The notes under the pieces: model-generated
Seen by the model: only the letters and a program-made list of their open reading frames with translations
Databases searched by the model: none
Told to the model about the DNA's origin: nothing
Part shown: one piece after another, positions 46,734 through 58,637 of the stretch
How the letters are laid out: each line of letters opens with the position of its first letter
How positions within the stretch are numbered: position 1 is the first letter of the stretch
Translations under genes and position numbers: made by a program
NCBI GenBank assembly: GCA_023374025.1
Contig: SIJG01000045.1
Location: 124,001 to 188,000 of the forward strand
Reading direction: 5' to 3'
Source of the DNA: Heterodera schachtii
Taxonomy: Eukaryota; Nematoda; Chromadorea; Rhabditida; Heteroderidae
DNA length: 64,000 nt

Positions 46734-47864
46734 TACTTGTTTTTAATATAAATTTGAATTAAATTGATTGAAAATTGAATATTTTTCCATTGAATAAAAA
46801 AACAAAAATATATGTTTTCCGTATTTTTATATAAAAACAATTTTATTGTTCATGCTTAATCGATTTTATATTTTCTCATTTTTCTATCTGACTTTATTAT
46901 ATTCACATTTACAAGTCATTCGGGATTGAAGCACTCAAATCCGATTCATAGGGAAATATTGCACCATAAAATTCATCAAACAAGAAATTATTATTAATTA
47001 GATAAACGTTTGTATTATCATTATTTAAAATCATAAACACCCCAATGAAACAAACTTCTATTTTATTTATTTTTATAATCTCTTTATTAATAAATATAAT
47101 TAAAATTGATTTGTGATGTTAAAGTTTTGAAGGCTTATTTTTAATTATTATTTTTTCTTTAATATACAACAAGTAATTACTCTGTATTTGATTAAAATGT
47201 TCTGATGATTGTATATTTTTATTGTATGATATAATTTAAATTCAACAGTGACACTTTTTGCATTAATACCCAGCTTTTATTAATTTGTATGAAGAAATAA
47301 AAGTCGAGCTTTTGACTGACATAAAATATTTTGATTTATTTAATGAAATCTTAATAATTTTTACCTTAATTACTTAGTATATTTATTATGTCCAATTTTT
47401 TAAATTTCACTTTATTTTAAAAAAATTTTGAAAAAAGCAAAAGAATTTATTTTTAAGCATTTATTTTTACATTAAAACGAAATTTAATTTTAAAACACCA
47501 CAATTCTTCAACCATCACAGTTTCTTCAACATGATTAAAAATGTCATTTATATATATACTTATTTAAAAACTTTATATTGTTAATTTATTAATACTTTTT
47601 ATGCATTAGCTCAAATTTGACATAACCTGACCATGGGAGCTATTTAAAAAGACCATTCAGTTGATTTTATAATTTATTAATTAATTATGGCTCTCGGAAT
47701 TAACCCATGTACATTTTCATAAGTTTAGATTCGTTTCAGCGTATGAAAAAAATAACAGCCTATATATCAATTAAGTATTTTGCAATAAATAATCTTTTCT
47801 GATATGTAGTTTATCTAATTTTTTAAAAATAATTATAAAATTAAAAAAGCACGATCGGCGCGCC
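46734..47864. other. T-rich spacer
   Basis: Nothing recognised. Confidence 0.5.
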
Positions 47865-47935
47865 CGGATACTTTAGACTCTAACGCCCTTAAGCTACTGC
47901 GCGTTATACGTTTAAGAGAGCAAAAGTTAAAGTTT
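47865..47935. other. Isolated GC-rich island, tRNA-like half
   Basis: About 70 bp including GATCGGCGCGCCCGGATAC and GCTACTGCGCGTTATACG. The minus strand holds TAGCTTAAGGGC, near a tRNA A box, but there is no GGTTCRAATCC B box and the arms do not pair. Possibly a decayed tRNA-derived repeat. Confidence 0.3.
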
Positions 47936-50267
47936 TTAAAAAAAATTATTTTGAATGTCTTATTATTGTTTTATTATTCAATTTTACAATTTTTTAAATT
48001 TTTTTTACAGATATTCTAGTTTTAATTCTAATGATAATAAATTATCACTGCTTTTTATCATTTAAGGAAGCAATATATAATTTATTTTTGGTTTTAATTT
48101 TATTTAAAAAAATACATATTAAAATGTTTATAAAAAAGTAAAAAGAAATTTTTTTTTTCATAAGATCAGGTAAACTTAAAGCGGTTCTTTCCTTTTATGA
48201 AATTTATTTGACTGTAAATGAGAATTTATTAATTTAATTAATTTCTCTTAAATTTGAGTCTACGATGGTTGTGAATAGTTGATAAATCGATTATGTTAAC
48301 TTTTATATTTTGTAAAATAATTATTTATTTATTTTCTATTTTATTTTTTATTATACCTTAATGAAAATAAGGCTCTTTCTTTTAAAATTGGGATTAGTTT
48401 TGGATATTTTATGAATCCTTTTTCTTTTTTATCTCTTGATCCGAAAAAAAGAATAGGAAATTTGTTGCTGTACGGAATTTTGAAGATTATGAAGTTTAAA
48501 GACCAATTAATTTATATTCGATTATAATTTAATGAGTTTTTTATTGGTTGATGGTAATTATTTTTATACTACTTTTTTTTTTAAATAAAAAATTCTTTTT
48601 AAAGTGATATTTTCATTTTCACCAATATTTTGTAAAGCCTTTCGTTCGATAATTTTTATATTGTACTTCAATTTTAATTGCGTGTAGAAATGAAAAAATA
48701 AATTGATGCAAATTGCATCTTCCGATAGTATTCTTAAATTTGTTGTACATTTTTAAAGACTAATTTCTATTTATATCCAAGTGGTAAATTTATTTAATTT
48801 TTTTTAAGTAATTTCCAACATAATTGCTTCATTGATATATTAATAAATAAGTATTATTATAAATTTTGGGTTATATTTATAAATTTGCATATTTAACTAT
48901 TTCTTGGGCACTTTTTCTTCTGATTTTTGTTATAATTATTAATTAATATGCTTATTTTTTCGCCGTTGTACTGCTATTTTACAAAAATTATTTAAAATAA
49001 TGGTAGATATTTTAGGATTGGATAATTATATTAGAGCATAATTAATTTTTGTAATATATTAATTTACATATTTGATCATTTTTAGTAAATGTTTTCCTCT
49101 TCAATTCAAATACAATACATATCTTTTATTTATTTATTTAATTATTTCAATGTATCATAATTTTTTTAAATATCAAACTTTCATTAAATACATTTTACTC
49201 TAAGAATATTTTTTATGTTTTATTAATTATTATTTTTTCATATATATAAATGGAATTAATTAATGTATTACTAAACTTAAACATTTTTGGGTAGTCAAAT
49301 TATTTCAAATTTCTTATTTATTTTCACTTTAGTTTAATGTTCATTAACAATTTTTGCAATTTATATATAAAAATTTTCTATTATTTCCTTCGAATTATTT
49401 TATTTTTTTGCGAAATTGTTATGAACGAATTAATTAAAATTTATTGAATAATTTTCTTTTTCAATAGTTTTAAAACTCGAGTTTCAAGTAATATAATTTG
49501 ATAATGATAATCTCACTATGAGTGACGTGACTTCTGTATTTTTAAGTTTCTATTTTCTATTTATTGAAATTTTAGTTTTTAAATTTAATTTTTTTTTTCA
49601 TCAATTTCATAAACAATATTTTTCAAAACTAATATGCTTCAGCTTTTAATTAAATTTATTTTTTTATTTCTGTCATTTCAATTTTTAGTTAATTTTCTTT
49701 TTTGGAAGTAAAAATTTTTTGCACCAAAAAATTATTTAATTTAAATATTAAAATAAGATAAGTTACTCTTTAATCCTTTTATATATTTATTCATCATTTC
49801 AAAAGGTTAACAATATAAATATGCTTTATAGAAAGGTGAAAGATACAAATGTTTGATCGTAAGAATGGAATTCGTTATTTTTAAATAAATTAATTTGAGT
49901 GTTTTCTAAATATTTATAATTTAGATTATAAACCCATTAATAATAATTATTGCCCATATTATTTTTATAATCATTTCATAATTTTTTAAGGAGTATGTTC
50001 TTTTAATAACATGACCTTTTATGTTTTTCAATAAATATTTACATTCATTTAAAATAAATTTGTTCTGTTATTATAATTATAATTTTATTTATTAACTCCC
50101 ATTTTTGTAACAACGACTATGAATTTAAATTACTAATTTATGTGCTTTAAAAAAATTAGTATAAGTTAAAAATTATTCTTTTTCAAAATAGAGTGTTAAA
50201 TTTTGTATTTTAAACATTTTTTTGTGAGACAATTTATTTTCGACAATTTTTAAATTTAACTATTGAA
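47936..50267. other. T-rich spacer
   Basis: No coding island, RNA gene or element seen. The T-rich domain that began near 38.6 kb ends about here. Confidence 0.5.
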
Positions 50268-50522
50268 TGGAAACGGTTTAAAATATTAACCAAAATTCTG
50301 GAAACTCAAAAAGAAACGGTTTATTATACAAACCAAAATTCTGGAAACAGGCAAACGGAAGAGATTTAAAAATATAAACCGAATTCTGGAAACTCAAACA
50401 GAAACTTATATTAACCAAAATTCTGGAAACAGTCAAACAAAAGAGGTTCAAAAATATTAACCAAATTTGGAAACAGTTAAATGGAAACAGTTTAAAAATA
50501 TTAATCGAATTCTAGAAAACAG
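50268..50522 (+). repeat. Minisatellite, about six units of 37-45 bp
   Basis: The core TTCTGGAAAC recurs at about 50296, 50339, 50384 and 50421, then as TTTGGAAAC (50467) and TTCTAGAAAAC (50510). It is embedded in a unit like ATTAACCAAAATTCTGGAAA then CAGTCAAACGGAAACGGTTT. Units differ by substitutions and small deletions, so the array is old. Confidence 0.85.
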
Positions 50523-52768
50523 TATTATAAAATTTATATTGAGATTTTAATGTAATCTTTTAATTAAATTAGTAGATTGCGAAGGTAAGTTCTTATAATG
50601 AAATTAAATATTACTTATATTGACGGTATTTGTACATTGCATAACTAATATTCCAAGATATTAGATTCGTTAAAATATTTAAAAATAAAATTGAAGGAGT
50701 TTATAAATTTTTTTATCAGCAAACAAAACCAAATATAAAAATACATTTGTTGTGCAAAAAAAATTTAAATTAAAAAAATTATGTTGTTTTATTTAAATTA
50801 TTTTCAAAATTAAAAATTTAAAAGAATTGTTGCAAAAATACAATAAAAATAAATTCATATTATTTTCCTATAACAACCACAAGTAAAAATTATTAAAAAT
50901 AAAAATTAGAAAAGATATTATCCAAAAATTATTCAAACTTGAAAAAAAGATGAACATTTTTTGGCGGCTGAGTCATCTCCAGTTACATTGACATCATAAA
51001 ACATGATAAAAATAAAAATTTAAATCTAAAATATTTTTGTCAAAACATTTTACTTAATAAGGGAATAAAAATAGCTAAAAATTCATCGAAATTGGAAACT
51101 GTTGGTTCAAGAGTCAATGTATTTAAATATTTTTATCATTTAATTATGTTTTTTATAATCCAAGTATTTTAGCCCATTTTATTAATAGTTGCTATTAATT
51201 TTCTTAATATTACGAAGTAAATTTATTCCATTTAAAACGGCATAAGAAAGAATAACAAATAGTTTTCTTTTAATTTTGATTTTTACTCACGGTAGAATAT
51301 TTTTAGTTTTGGAGTAATACCAACAGTTATTTCAGCTTGTATATAATTTGAGCAATTTATTAAAGATTATTTGAATTACGTAGTATTATTTATTTAGAAT
51401 TTCTCATATAATTATTATTGTATTATTTATTGTACTGTATCGCTTGTCCATTATATTTGATAATGAATGAAAATTATAATTTTCCGAATGTCAAAATCCA
51501 CTTTTGTTAATTTTATTAAGAATTGCGGCATCGTTAAAAAGATTAAGGAGAGGAGAAATACGAGCCTATATTAGATATAATTTAAATATAACTTTATGAA
51601 TAGTTGAATGAAAAAATCAATTTAATTTTGGCGTAACAATAATAAAATAAACGGACCATTTTATTTATTTGTTAGGGGATACACTTTCTCCTTTCAAATG
51701 GGTACGAAAAAATGGAAGCAAACAAAAGTTTAAAAGGATTTCATAACGAGGGATCATAATAATGCTAAATATGATCAATATATAAATTAATTCTGCAACA
51801 ACATTTTATCTCTATGTTCTATGTAAAAATAAATCTAAAATATCATGTAATTAATGCTGAAAATGAGCTCATTAAACAACAAATATAAGTTATATAATTT
51901 ATTACATTCTTTAAATATATAAATTATAATGAAATAAATTATAAGTTAAGTACATTTATTGATAATATATTTTATAATTAAGTAAAATGTTTAATTCTTG
52001 TTTTATTGGTTCCATAAATGAACAAAGTGTGAACTGTTCTGAGATTGTCAGGATAGAACCAATTTGATAGTGGCTCCACCGTGAGAATTAAAAGTATTTT
52101 ATAAAACAATTATTTATTTCGAGAAAAAGATCAACAATGAATTTATTAATTTAAAATGATACATAATAAGCAAAAAAAACATCTGTCTATTATATAAACG
52201 GTAAATCAGCAAAATTTTATACATATATATAATGTTCGGTAAACTTACTTTCATGCCAACTAAAGAATTTTTTAAAAATTTTCTATATATTTTTTAATTT
52301 CTTATTATATTTTTCACAAATATATCCCTTTAACAATTACCGTGTATAATTTTTCAATTTACTTTATGTCCGCTGCATCTTCTTTAAAGTAAGTTTGATT
52401 TATTAATTACTTTAAATTTATTATAAATTTAAATTTTTGGTATTTTGTTTATTAATGTAATGAATTTTTATTTTTTGCTCGTTCTTTGCAAAGGCATGTT
52501 CCTTTCAATAGAACTTTTTGTTTGACATGTAGTTCTTGAATTTTTTTTTGTGTAAGATCCATCTTTTCTTAAAATTTTATTTTAATATTTTTCTTTTATC
52601 TAATAAAACTTTTCTCAATTATTTTGAATCGGTTGTTAATTTTAATTCCATCATTTTATTAAATAATATAGTAAAACACTCGTCTATTTAGAAAAAAGCA
52701 ACAAAAGATTCAGATATTATTTTTAACTTTTGAATTTAATAATTGTATTTTTATAAGGAAGTTATTTT
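50523..52768. other. AT-rich spacer with one candidate exon
   Basis: Contains the short frame at 51480-51599 and a GC-richer patch near 52,025-52,090 with no interpretable content. Confidence 0.45.
51480..51599 (+). CDS. Candidate exon (39 codons)
   Basis: Open from TAA at 51477 to TGA at 51597-51599. Reads SECQNPLLLILLRIAASLKR then a basic run (LRRGEIRAYIRY). A hydrophobic segment followed by Arg/Lys would suit a membrane anchor, but another plus frame is open over the same island. Function unknown. Confidence 0.22.
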   Translation, partial: FSECQNPLLLILLRIAASLKRLRRGEIRAYIRYNLNITL

Positions 52769-53044
52769 TTGACAATTAATACTGCAACTACCCACCACAG
52801 GTCGCAACTTCAGCTTCTTCCCACTTTAAATATATTAGCGTCATCAATTTATATGTCCTTAAAAGGATTTAAAATAATCTCTTATTTGAATATGTCTATG
52901 TTTAAATGGATTTTACTCTTGAGGAAAAACAAACCTTTTCGACGTCTGCATGCCGAACGCACATCTATATTATTGAAATACTTTCATTTTAAAATTTATT
53001 TTATGACTAAAATTAATTTATGGATTCAATGTAAAATCTGGTAA
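52769..53044 (+). CDS. Hypothetical ORF (91 codons)
   Basis: Begins with an in-frame TTG just before an ATG-less stretch in some readings; the called frame runs to TAA at 53042-53044. It contains THHRSQLQLLPTLNILASS and RKNKPFRRLHAERTS, with hydrophobic segments between. Composition is slightly GC-richer than the flanks. No domain recognised; could be chance. Confidence 0.22.
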   Translation: MTINTATTHHRSQLQLLPTLNILASSIYMSLKGFKIISYLNMSMFKWILLLRKNKPFRRLHAERTSILLKYFHFKIYFMTKINLWIQCKIW

Positions 53045-53823
53045 AAATTTGTGAAATAAAGTTAAAATAATTTTTGATTTGATTTTTTATAATCTTTTGA
53101 AAAAACGCAGTTTTATTTTTAATTGTTTTGTTTTTAATTAAAAAAATTAATTGGTTATTTAAATTATTTAAAATCAAATTTCTGTTTATCTAGGGGAATA
53201 TAATTTTAAAATAAATGTTGATTATTTCTTAAATTTTAATGCAAAAAACATAAATTTATTATTTTAATATTTTTTGTCGCTGAAAACTGACATTCTTGAG
53301 ATTAACATTAATCTTTAAATTTCTGTTTTTAATGCAATTTATTATTATCTATGCATTTTATTTTTGCCATTTTGTCACTGTGTTTTTTATTGGTTTTCAA
53401 TTATATTTATTATATATACTTAATTATTTATTGCGTCAGTAACATTAGTTATCGTTTAGTTTATTTTTAATAAAATATAAAATGTTTAATGTTTTTCATA
53501 TTTAGTTCAATAAATAGTAATTGAAAATTCATAATAAAACTACAACTACAAGGTTGAAAATAGATTAAACAATTATTGAGATGATCAATTAATAATATTA
53601 AATAAGAGTATTAAAAATTATCTTATTAAAATGTACGGCAACAACTAAATATGTTTTTAAATGATTTCAAAAAATGAGAATAGATAAATTAAATTAAATT
53701 ACTAACTATAAAGCTAAAATTTCCTATTAAGTGGTTTAAAAATAAATAAAGACCATTAAAAAATTATCTCATTAAATTTTCATAAAAGACATAAAGTTAT
53801 ATAAACGATAAATCAAATAATTT
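53045..53823. other. AT-rich spacer
   Basis: Nothing recognised. Confidence 0.5.
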
Positions 53824-54181
53824 CCATATTTTTTTATTTCGCGATTTATTTCCATATTTCCATACTTTTACATATTTTCGCATTTTTGTTCAAATTTATG
53901 TCCATATTTTAAAGTTTTTCCTAAAAACCTCTATTAAAATGGCCCCATCAACTAAATTAGCTTTTTGGACCCCGGTAAATTTTCCAAAAATTCTAGCAAA
54001 ATTTTCACGAGAATATTGAAGAAATTTCATTTTTCTTAAAAATTGATAAATTTAGAAAATTTACCCTTCAATTCGGAAAATTTATATCAATATTTTTGTA
54101 ATTATGTCCAATTTTGCAATTTTTGGTCCATATTTTATGGCCATATTTTTGGATTTTATATCCATATAATTCCCAGCCCTA
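53824..54181 (-). mobile_element. Dispersed-repeat block with a hAT-like terminus
   Basis: Read on the minus strand, the block starts TAGGGCTGGGAATTATATGG at 54181, a hAT-type end. It is then filled with ATGGAnATAAAA and AAATATGGAC words (at least eight ATATGGA copies down to 53824). The middle (53,930-54,070) has several AAAATTT(T/C)CC runs. The opposite terminus is not recognisable. Non-autonomous hAT derivative is the preferred reading; a simple ATATGGA-rich repeat is the alternative. Confidence 0.45.
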
Positions 54182-56750
54182 CTTATAATTATAAGAAGAA
54201 AAATAATAATTAAAATTTAAACCTATAATTCAAAATATTAATAAAAATTTAAAAAAAATTTTCTGTCAAGAAATGTATAATCCAATTGAAAAAAACAAAG
54301 AAAATTTTTTTTATCATGCTTAAAAATTAGAAAATCAATGTAATAAAATAAATCTAAATAAAGGTATTACAACGAAAATTTTCTGACAAAACATTAACAA
54401 AAAATAAAAAAATAATCTAAATCTTTTTATTATGAATTTAAATTATATAAATTGAATGCTACTGTTTATTTTTTGATAAATTATTAGTCGTTTATTACTT
54501 TTTTATTATTCTTTTCTAAAGTCAATTATATTTTGTTTCAAGATTTTCCATAAATTATTACAATGTACGTAAAAACAGTAGTATCAATGATATAGCAAGA
54601 AGACTACGGGAGCTATATTAAATTCTATTATAGTCTGTTTTCATTAAAGAAAACCTATAACTTTAATATATGAATTATTTAGAGGATAGTATTTTTTATT
54701 TCCTTCGTTCCTCAATTAATTAGAATGAGATAAAAATATTTATAACATATTAATAAAAATAATAATAAAGTTAAATTATAATGAATATACACATTATAAA
54801 ACAATGAATTTAAATTAAAAAAGATAAATTAATAAAAAGAACAACATGCATCTTTATATCAACATAATTTAAAAAATTGAAATATATTAAGTGTAGCAAG
54901 GATAAATTCAGAATCAAAATATTAAAATTCCATCAATTTCATACCTGAATTAAATTAAAAAAATTTTGGTTCCTAATAAAAATAATAAAAAATTCTTAGT
55001 ATTTCCAATTAAATTTATTATGTCGGCAATATATAAAAAGTTTCACTACAGACGCTAAATAATTAAAATTGATAAGATTTAATTTTTTGAATAATAAAAA
55101 CTGAATTAATAGAAAAGATTAAACAATATGAAAATATATTTAAAACTAAATAACTTTATAGAAATTCATATAAAAAATGAATGTAATTGACCACAAAATG
55201 CCATTATTTTTTTATATAAATAATCCGTTTAATAAATAGTAAATAAAAACTCATTATATAATTTATTATTCAATAAGATTAATTATTTATTAATTAAATA
55301 ACTTAAAAAGAATATATAAAAGAAAATAAATAGAACGAACATTTTAAACAAATAAATGAATAAAAAATTATATTATTCTCAAGCACAGTTAAATGATTTA
55401 TTAAAAATATAGATCAGATTGAAAACATTTTTATTTTAATAAAAAATAAAAATACAAATAAAAAATAAAACTAATTTGAAATAAATAAATATTAGATCCA
55501 TATTACAGATCAAAGAAAAAACTTTAAAACATTTAAAAATACTCAAAAGCCAACACAATAAAAAGATTCTATATTTTGTTTAAGGAAATGAGAGCTGATC
55601 ATTATTCAAGAAAATAAATAAAAAAGTAAATTTAATCCATGAAAAGACAAAATAAGTAAATTCAATCTAGAAAATAGCCATGTGCCATAACAGATTCAGA
55701 TTCCTAAATACTTGATATAATATATATAAACTATATGAAAGTAAATTTTTCTCCAAAGCGATTTAACAAAATAAATTTTATCAATTTGAATTAAGGTTTA
55801 AAAACAAATAAATATGAAAAATTAATATAGGATCGTATATAAAAATTGAGGACTATACTTTAGAAGATATAAATAATAAATATTAATAAATATATTTAAA
55901 CGAGAGCTCAGATCGGCACAATTGAAAAAATAATTAAAAAGAAATAATTGAATTTCTTCATCAACCTACAAAAAAAATAAATTCGCTTTGTTAGTAAAGA
56001 AAAAAATAAAGCTCTAAATTAAAAAAATAGAATAAAAACTTATAATTATTAAAAAATAAAAATTATATGATTATTAAAAATTTTGTCTGTTATGGCAAAA
56101 ATATATATATATATAAAAATACTTTAAATTTATTTCATCATAAAATCTATTTCAAAATTAACTTTACCTAAACATTGTCCTTAAAGCGAAGATTGACGGT
56201 GTTCCTTTTGACATTGTATACCCTTATTAAATTTAATACTTTAATCAGGACATGTATTTAAAATTATTTATTTATATAAAATTTACTGTTTTTAATAATT
56301 ATGTTGCTTCCAGGAAATCATGTCATTTTGTTTTAGAATATCATTAGATATTTATATAATTGTTATTTTTTTCGTAAACAATCGCAAACATTTTACATCT
56401 GTATAGCATTTTTATACAGTAACTAATTGATTGACAATATTTCATACGCATTTAATTACATTATGAAATTTTTAAAGAATTGCAATTAAAAGATAAATAA
56501 TAATGACAATTAAATATAATGACTCATTAAGGTATAATATTTGCTTTATAATTTTATATTATAGTCATTAAATAATTGATAGAGTTAAAATATTAAATCT
56601 TCTTTTCATGCTCACGAAGAAAAGAAGTGTTTCCAATGTCGACGTTAAATAATTCAATGAGCGAAATATTATTTGTTATTTTTCGTTATTTTTAGAATTT
56701 TAATTCTCGTACAGCTGAAATTTTTTGTAAGAATCTGTAAAGCTTTAAAC
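54182..56750. other. A-rich spacer
   Basis: Strong A over T excess. An (AT)n run lies at about 56,100. A GC-richer patch at 56,605-56,655 is open in two plus frames. No gene is supported. Confidence 0.5.
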
Positions 56751-56753
56751 TTA

Positions 56754-56837
56754 TGAATCGACTGCTTTCCGCGTTCTTATTTCCCATCCTTTCTTTTCAT
56801 CGGCAGTGCCCTTTAAGAATATTTTGTAATTTGTAAA
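56754..56837 (+). CDS. Candidate micro-ORF or exon end with a splice-acceptor-like tract
   Basis: ATG at 56754 opens 27 codons to TAA, starting MNRLLSAFLFPILSFHRQC, which resembles a signal peptide. The DNA under it (TTTCCCATCCTTTC then TTTTCATCGGCAG at 56802) equally resembles a splice acceptor. The downstream part overlaps the start of the 345-bp duplication. Undecided. Confidence 0.2.
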
Positions 56838-57146
56838 GATAAATTTTGTATTAAATTTCCAAGATTAACTTATATTTACATAAAATATTAAATTGACACA
56901 AGTAGTATAACATAAAATTTTAAAGCTAAATTAATAGAAAAATTGTTTATTTTATAAAAGATCTATATATAAACGTATAAGGTTTAATTTAATTAATAAA
57001 AAATTCTTTGGTATTTGTTTTTTCTTGATTTTTATATTCATCATAAAATGTGAAACGATATCTATTGCTTTTTCAAATAATATAATAATCAAAAATTAAT
57101 AAAATTACTAAAATAAAGAAAATAGATTAATAAATTCAAATTAAAA
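56804..57146 (+). repeat. About 345-bp tandem duplication, copy 1
   Basis: AGTGCCCTTTAAnAATATTT begins at 56803-56804 and 57146-57147. The first 200 bp (through AAGATCTATATATAAACnTA and AAGGTTTAATTTAATTAAT) and the last 45 bp (AAAGAAAATAGATTnATAA) match; the middle has diverged. Confidence 0.75.
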
Positions 57147-57485
57147 AGTGCCCTTTAATAATATTTTGTAATTTGTAAAGTTAAAATTTGTATTAAATTT
57201 CCAATAAAATATTAAATTGACACAAGTAGAAATACAAAATTTTAAAAGTAAATTAAAGAAAATTTTTTTATTTTATAAAAGATCTATATATAAACTTATA
57301 AGGTTTAATTTAATTAATTCTTAACTATTCAGTAGTTTTTAAAAAATTCAAAGTAAAAATAAAATCATTTTCAAATTTTTTTATAAAAACACAATTTATT
57401 TAAGATAACATCACATGATTTCATTTCAAACAGGATTTAGAAATAAAAAATTACTAAATTTAAAGAAAATAGATTGATAATTCAG
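57147..57485 (+). repeat. About 345-bp tandem duplication, copy 2
   Basis: Second copy of the preceding unit, with a 23-bp deletion after ATTAAATTTCCAA and a largely unrelated middle third. Confidence 0.75.
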
Positions 57486-57699
57486 TAAAAAAAAATACAA
57501 TAATTAATATTTCAAAATATGGTAGCTCATGCACATATTTTATTTAATTTCAAAATAAAAACTGAAACATTTTTATTAAAAGAATTTTTATATAACAATT
57601 GCGCGCAGGAAAATAAGCATAATTAATAAACAAAAGTTATTTCTGAAATTTTAAATTAAAATTTCATTGTAATTATTGAAAAATTACAAAGGTCTATAA

Positions 57700-57780
57700 A
57701 CCCACGGAAACTCATCCCTTTCATCTGCTGCTGAGCTCCAGGCCTCTCCAGGGGACTAAATGAATGAACATACGACTAGA
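57700..57780. other. GC-rich island, candidate exon of unknown strand
   Basis: Includes CTGCTGCTGAGCTCCAGGCC. Two plus frames and one minus frame are open (minus reads PLERPGAQQQMKGMSFRGF). An AAAG acceptor-like edge lies at 57689. No family recognised; a structured or repeat origin is possible. Confidence 0.3.
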
Positions 57781-58294
57781 CTACATTTTCAAGGTCTCAA
57801 TTATTAGATAACACCAATTTTATGAATTTTTTACAATGACATAATAATTATAGTATTTTTTTTATTTAAAATTGCTATAAATTTAATAGAAAAAATCAAT
57901 TAATATAAACCCGCAATAAAAGTTATGTAAAAACTCTATCAAAAATAAATTTAAAAGATGAATTAAAAATAAGGATGATAAATCAACTAATAATTATCAT
58001 CTAAGGATTAGAATTAATCAGAAGAAAAAACAAGAACTTGCTTCATGTTTTGAATAGATAAAATTTAAATACACAAAATATTATAATTTTTAAATTAAAA
58101 ACAAGATAAACGAATAAATAAAAGAAATGGTAAATATTAACATAATTATCTTATGTTTGAACTTACAAAAAATAAGGAAACATACAAAAATATCGTTTTT
58201 AATTATCAGAGTAAAACTCTAATCATCTAAAATATTTTTAAATTCGATGAATTATTATTTCCTTATATGAAAAAGTATTTAAAGGGATAATGCA

Positions 58295-58350
58295 TTAATT
58301 GGGTCTGCGCCAGATGAACGACCTCCTACTGGGTTCAGCGAGAGATGAAT
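58295..58350. other. GC-richer island, candidate exon of unknown strand
   Basis: Core GGGTCTGCGCCAGATGAACG. Open in two plus frames and one minus frame (minus reads LAEPSRRSFIWRRPN). Part of a run of islands between 56.6 and 58.7 kb that may be exons of one gene, but no consistent frame chain could be built. Confidence 0.25.
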
Positions 58351-58560
58351 AATTAAGAGATGAATGATTTTATATTGGTTTTGTTTTTGTTGTTAAAAAC
58401 TTTGTAAAATAAATAAATCATCAAAATATAAGAAAACAAAACATTCACCATAATGTACGTATAATTAAAACATATTATAAAACTATGAAATGGCATCTAG
58501 GGAAAACTGAACCAAAGATGTTAAAATACTCAAATAATAATCATAAACTAATCAACTAAA

Positions 58561-58637
58561 GGTCTGTTGTGAATTTTCAACTCATTGAGGGTGAAACACA
58601 GCAACTTGGAGGAGACGAGAAAAATGAAAAGCCTTAA
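58561..58637 (+). CDS. Candidate terminal exon
   Basis: After an acceptor-like CAACTAAAG the frame reads SVVNFQLIEGETQQLGGDEK and ends in TAA at 58635-58637, 25 codons. Other frames stop early, so this reading is better supported than its neighbours. An acidic, glutamine-containing hydrophilic C-terminus; no family. Upstream exons might be among the 57.7 and 58.3 kb islands. Confidence 0.35.
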
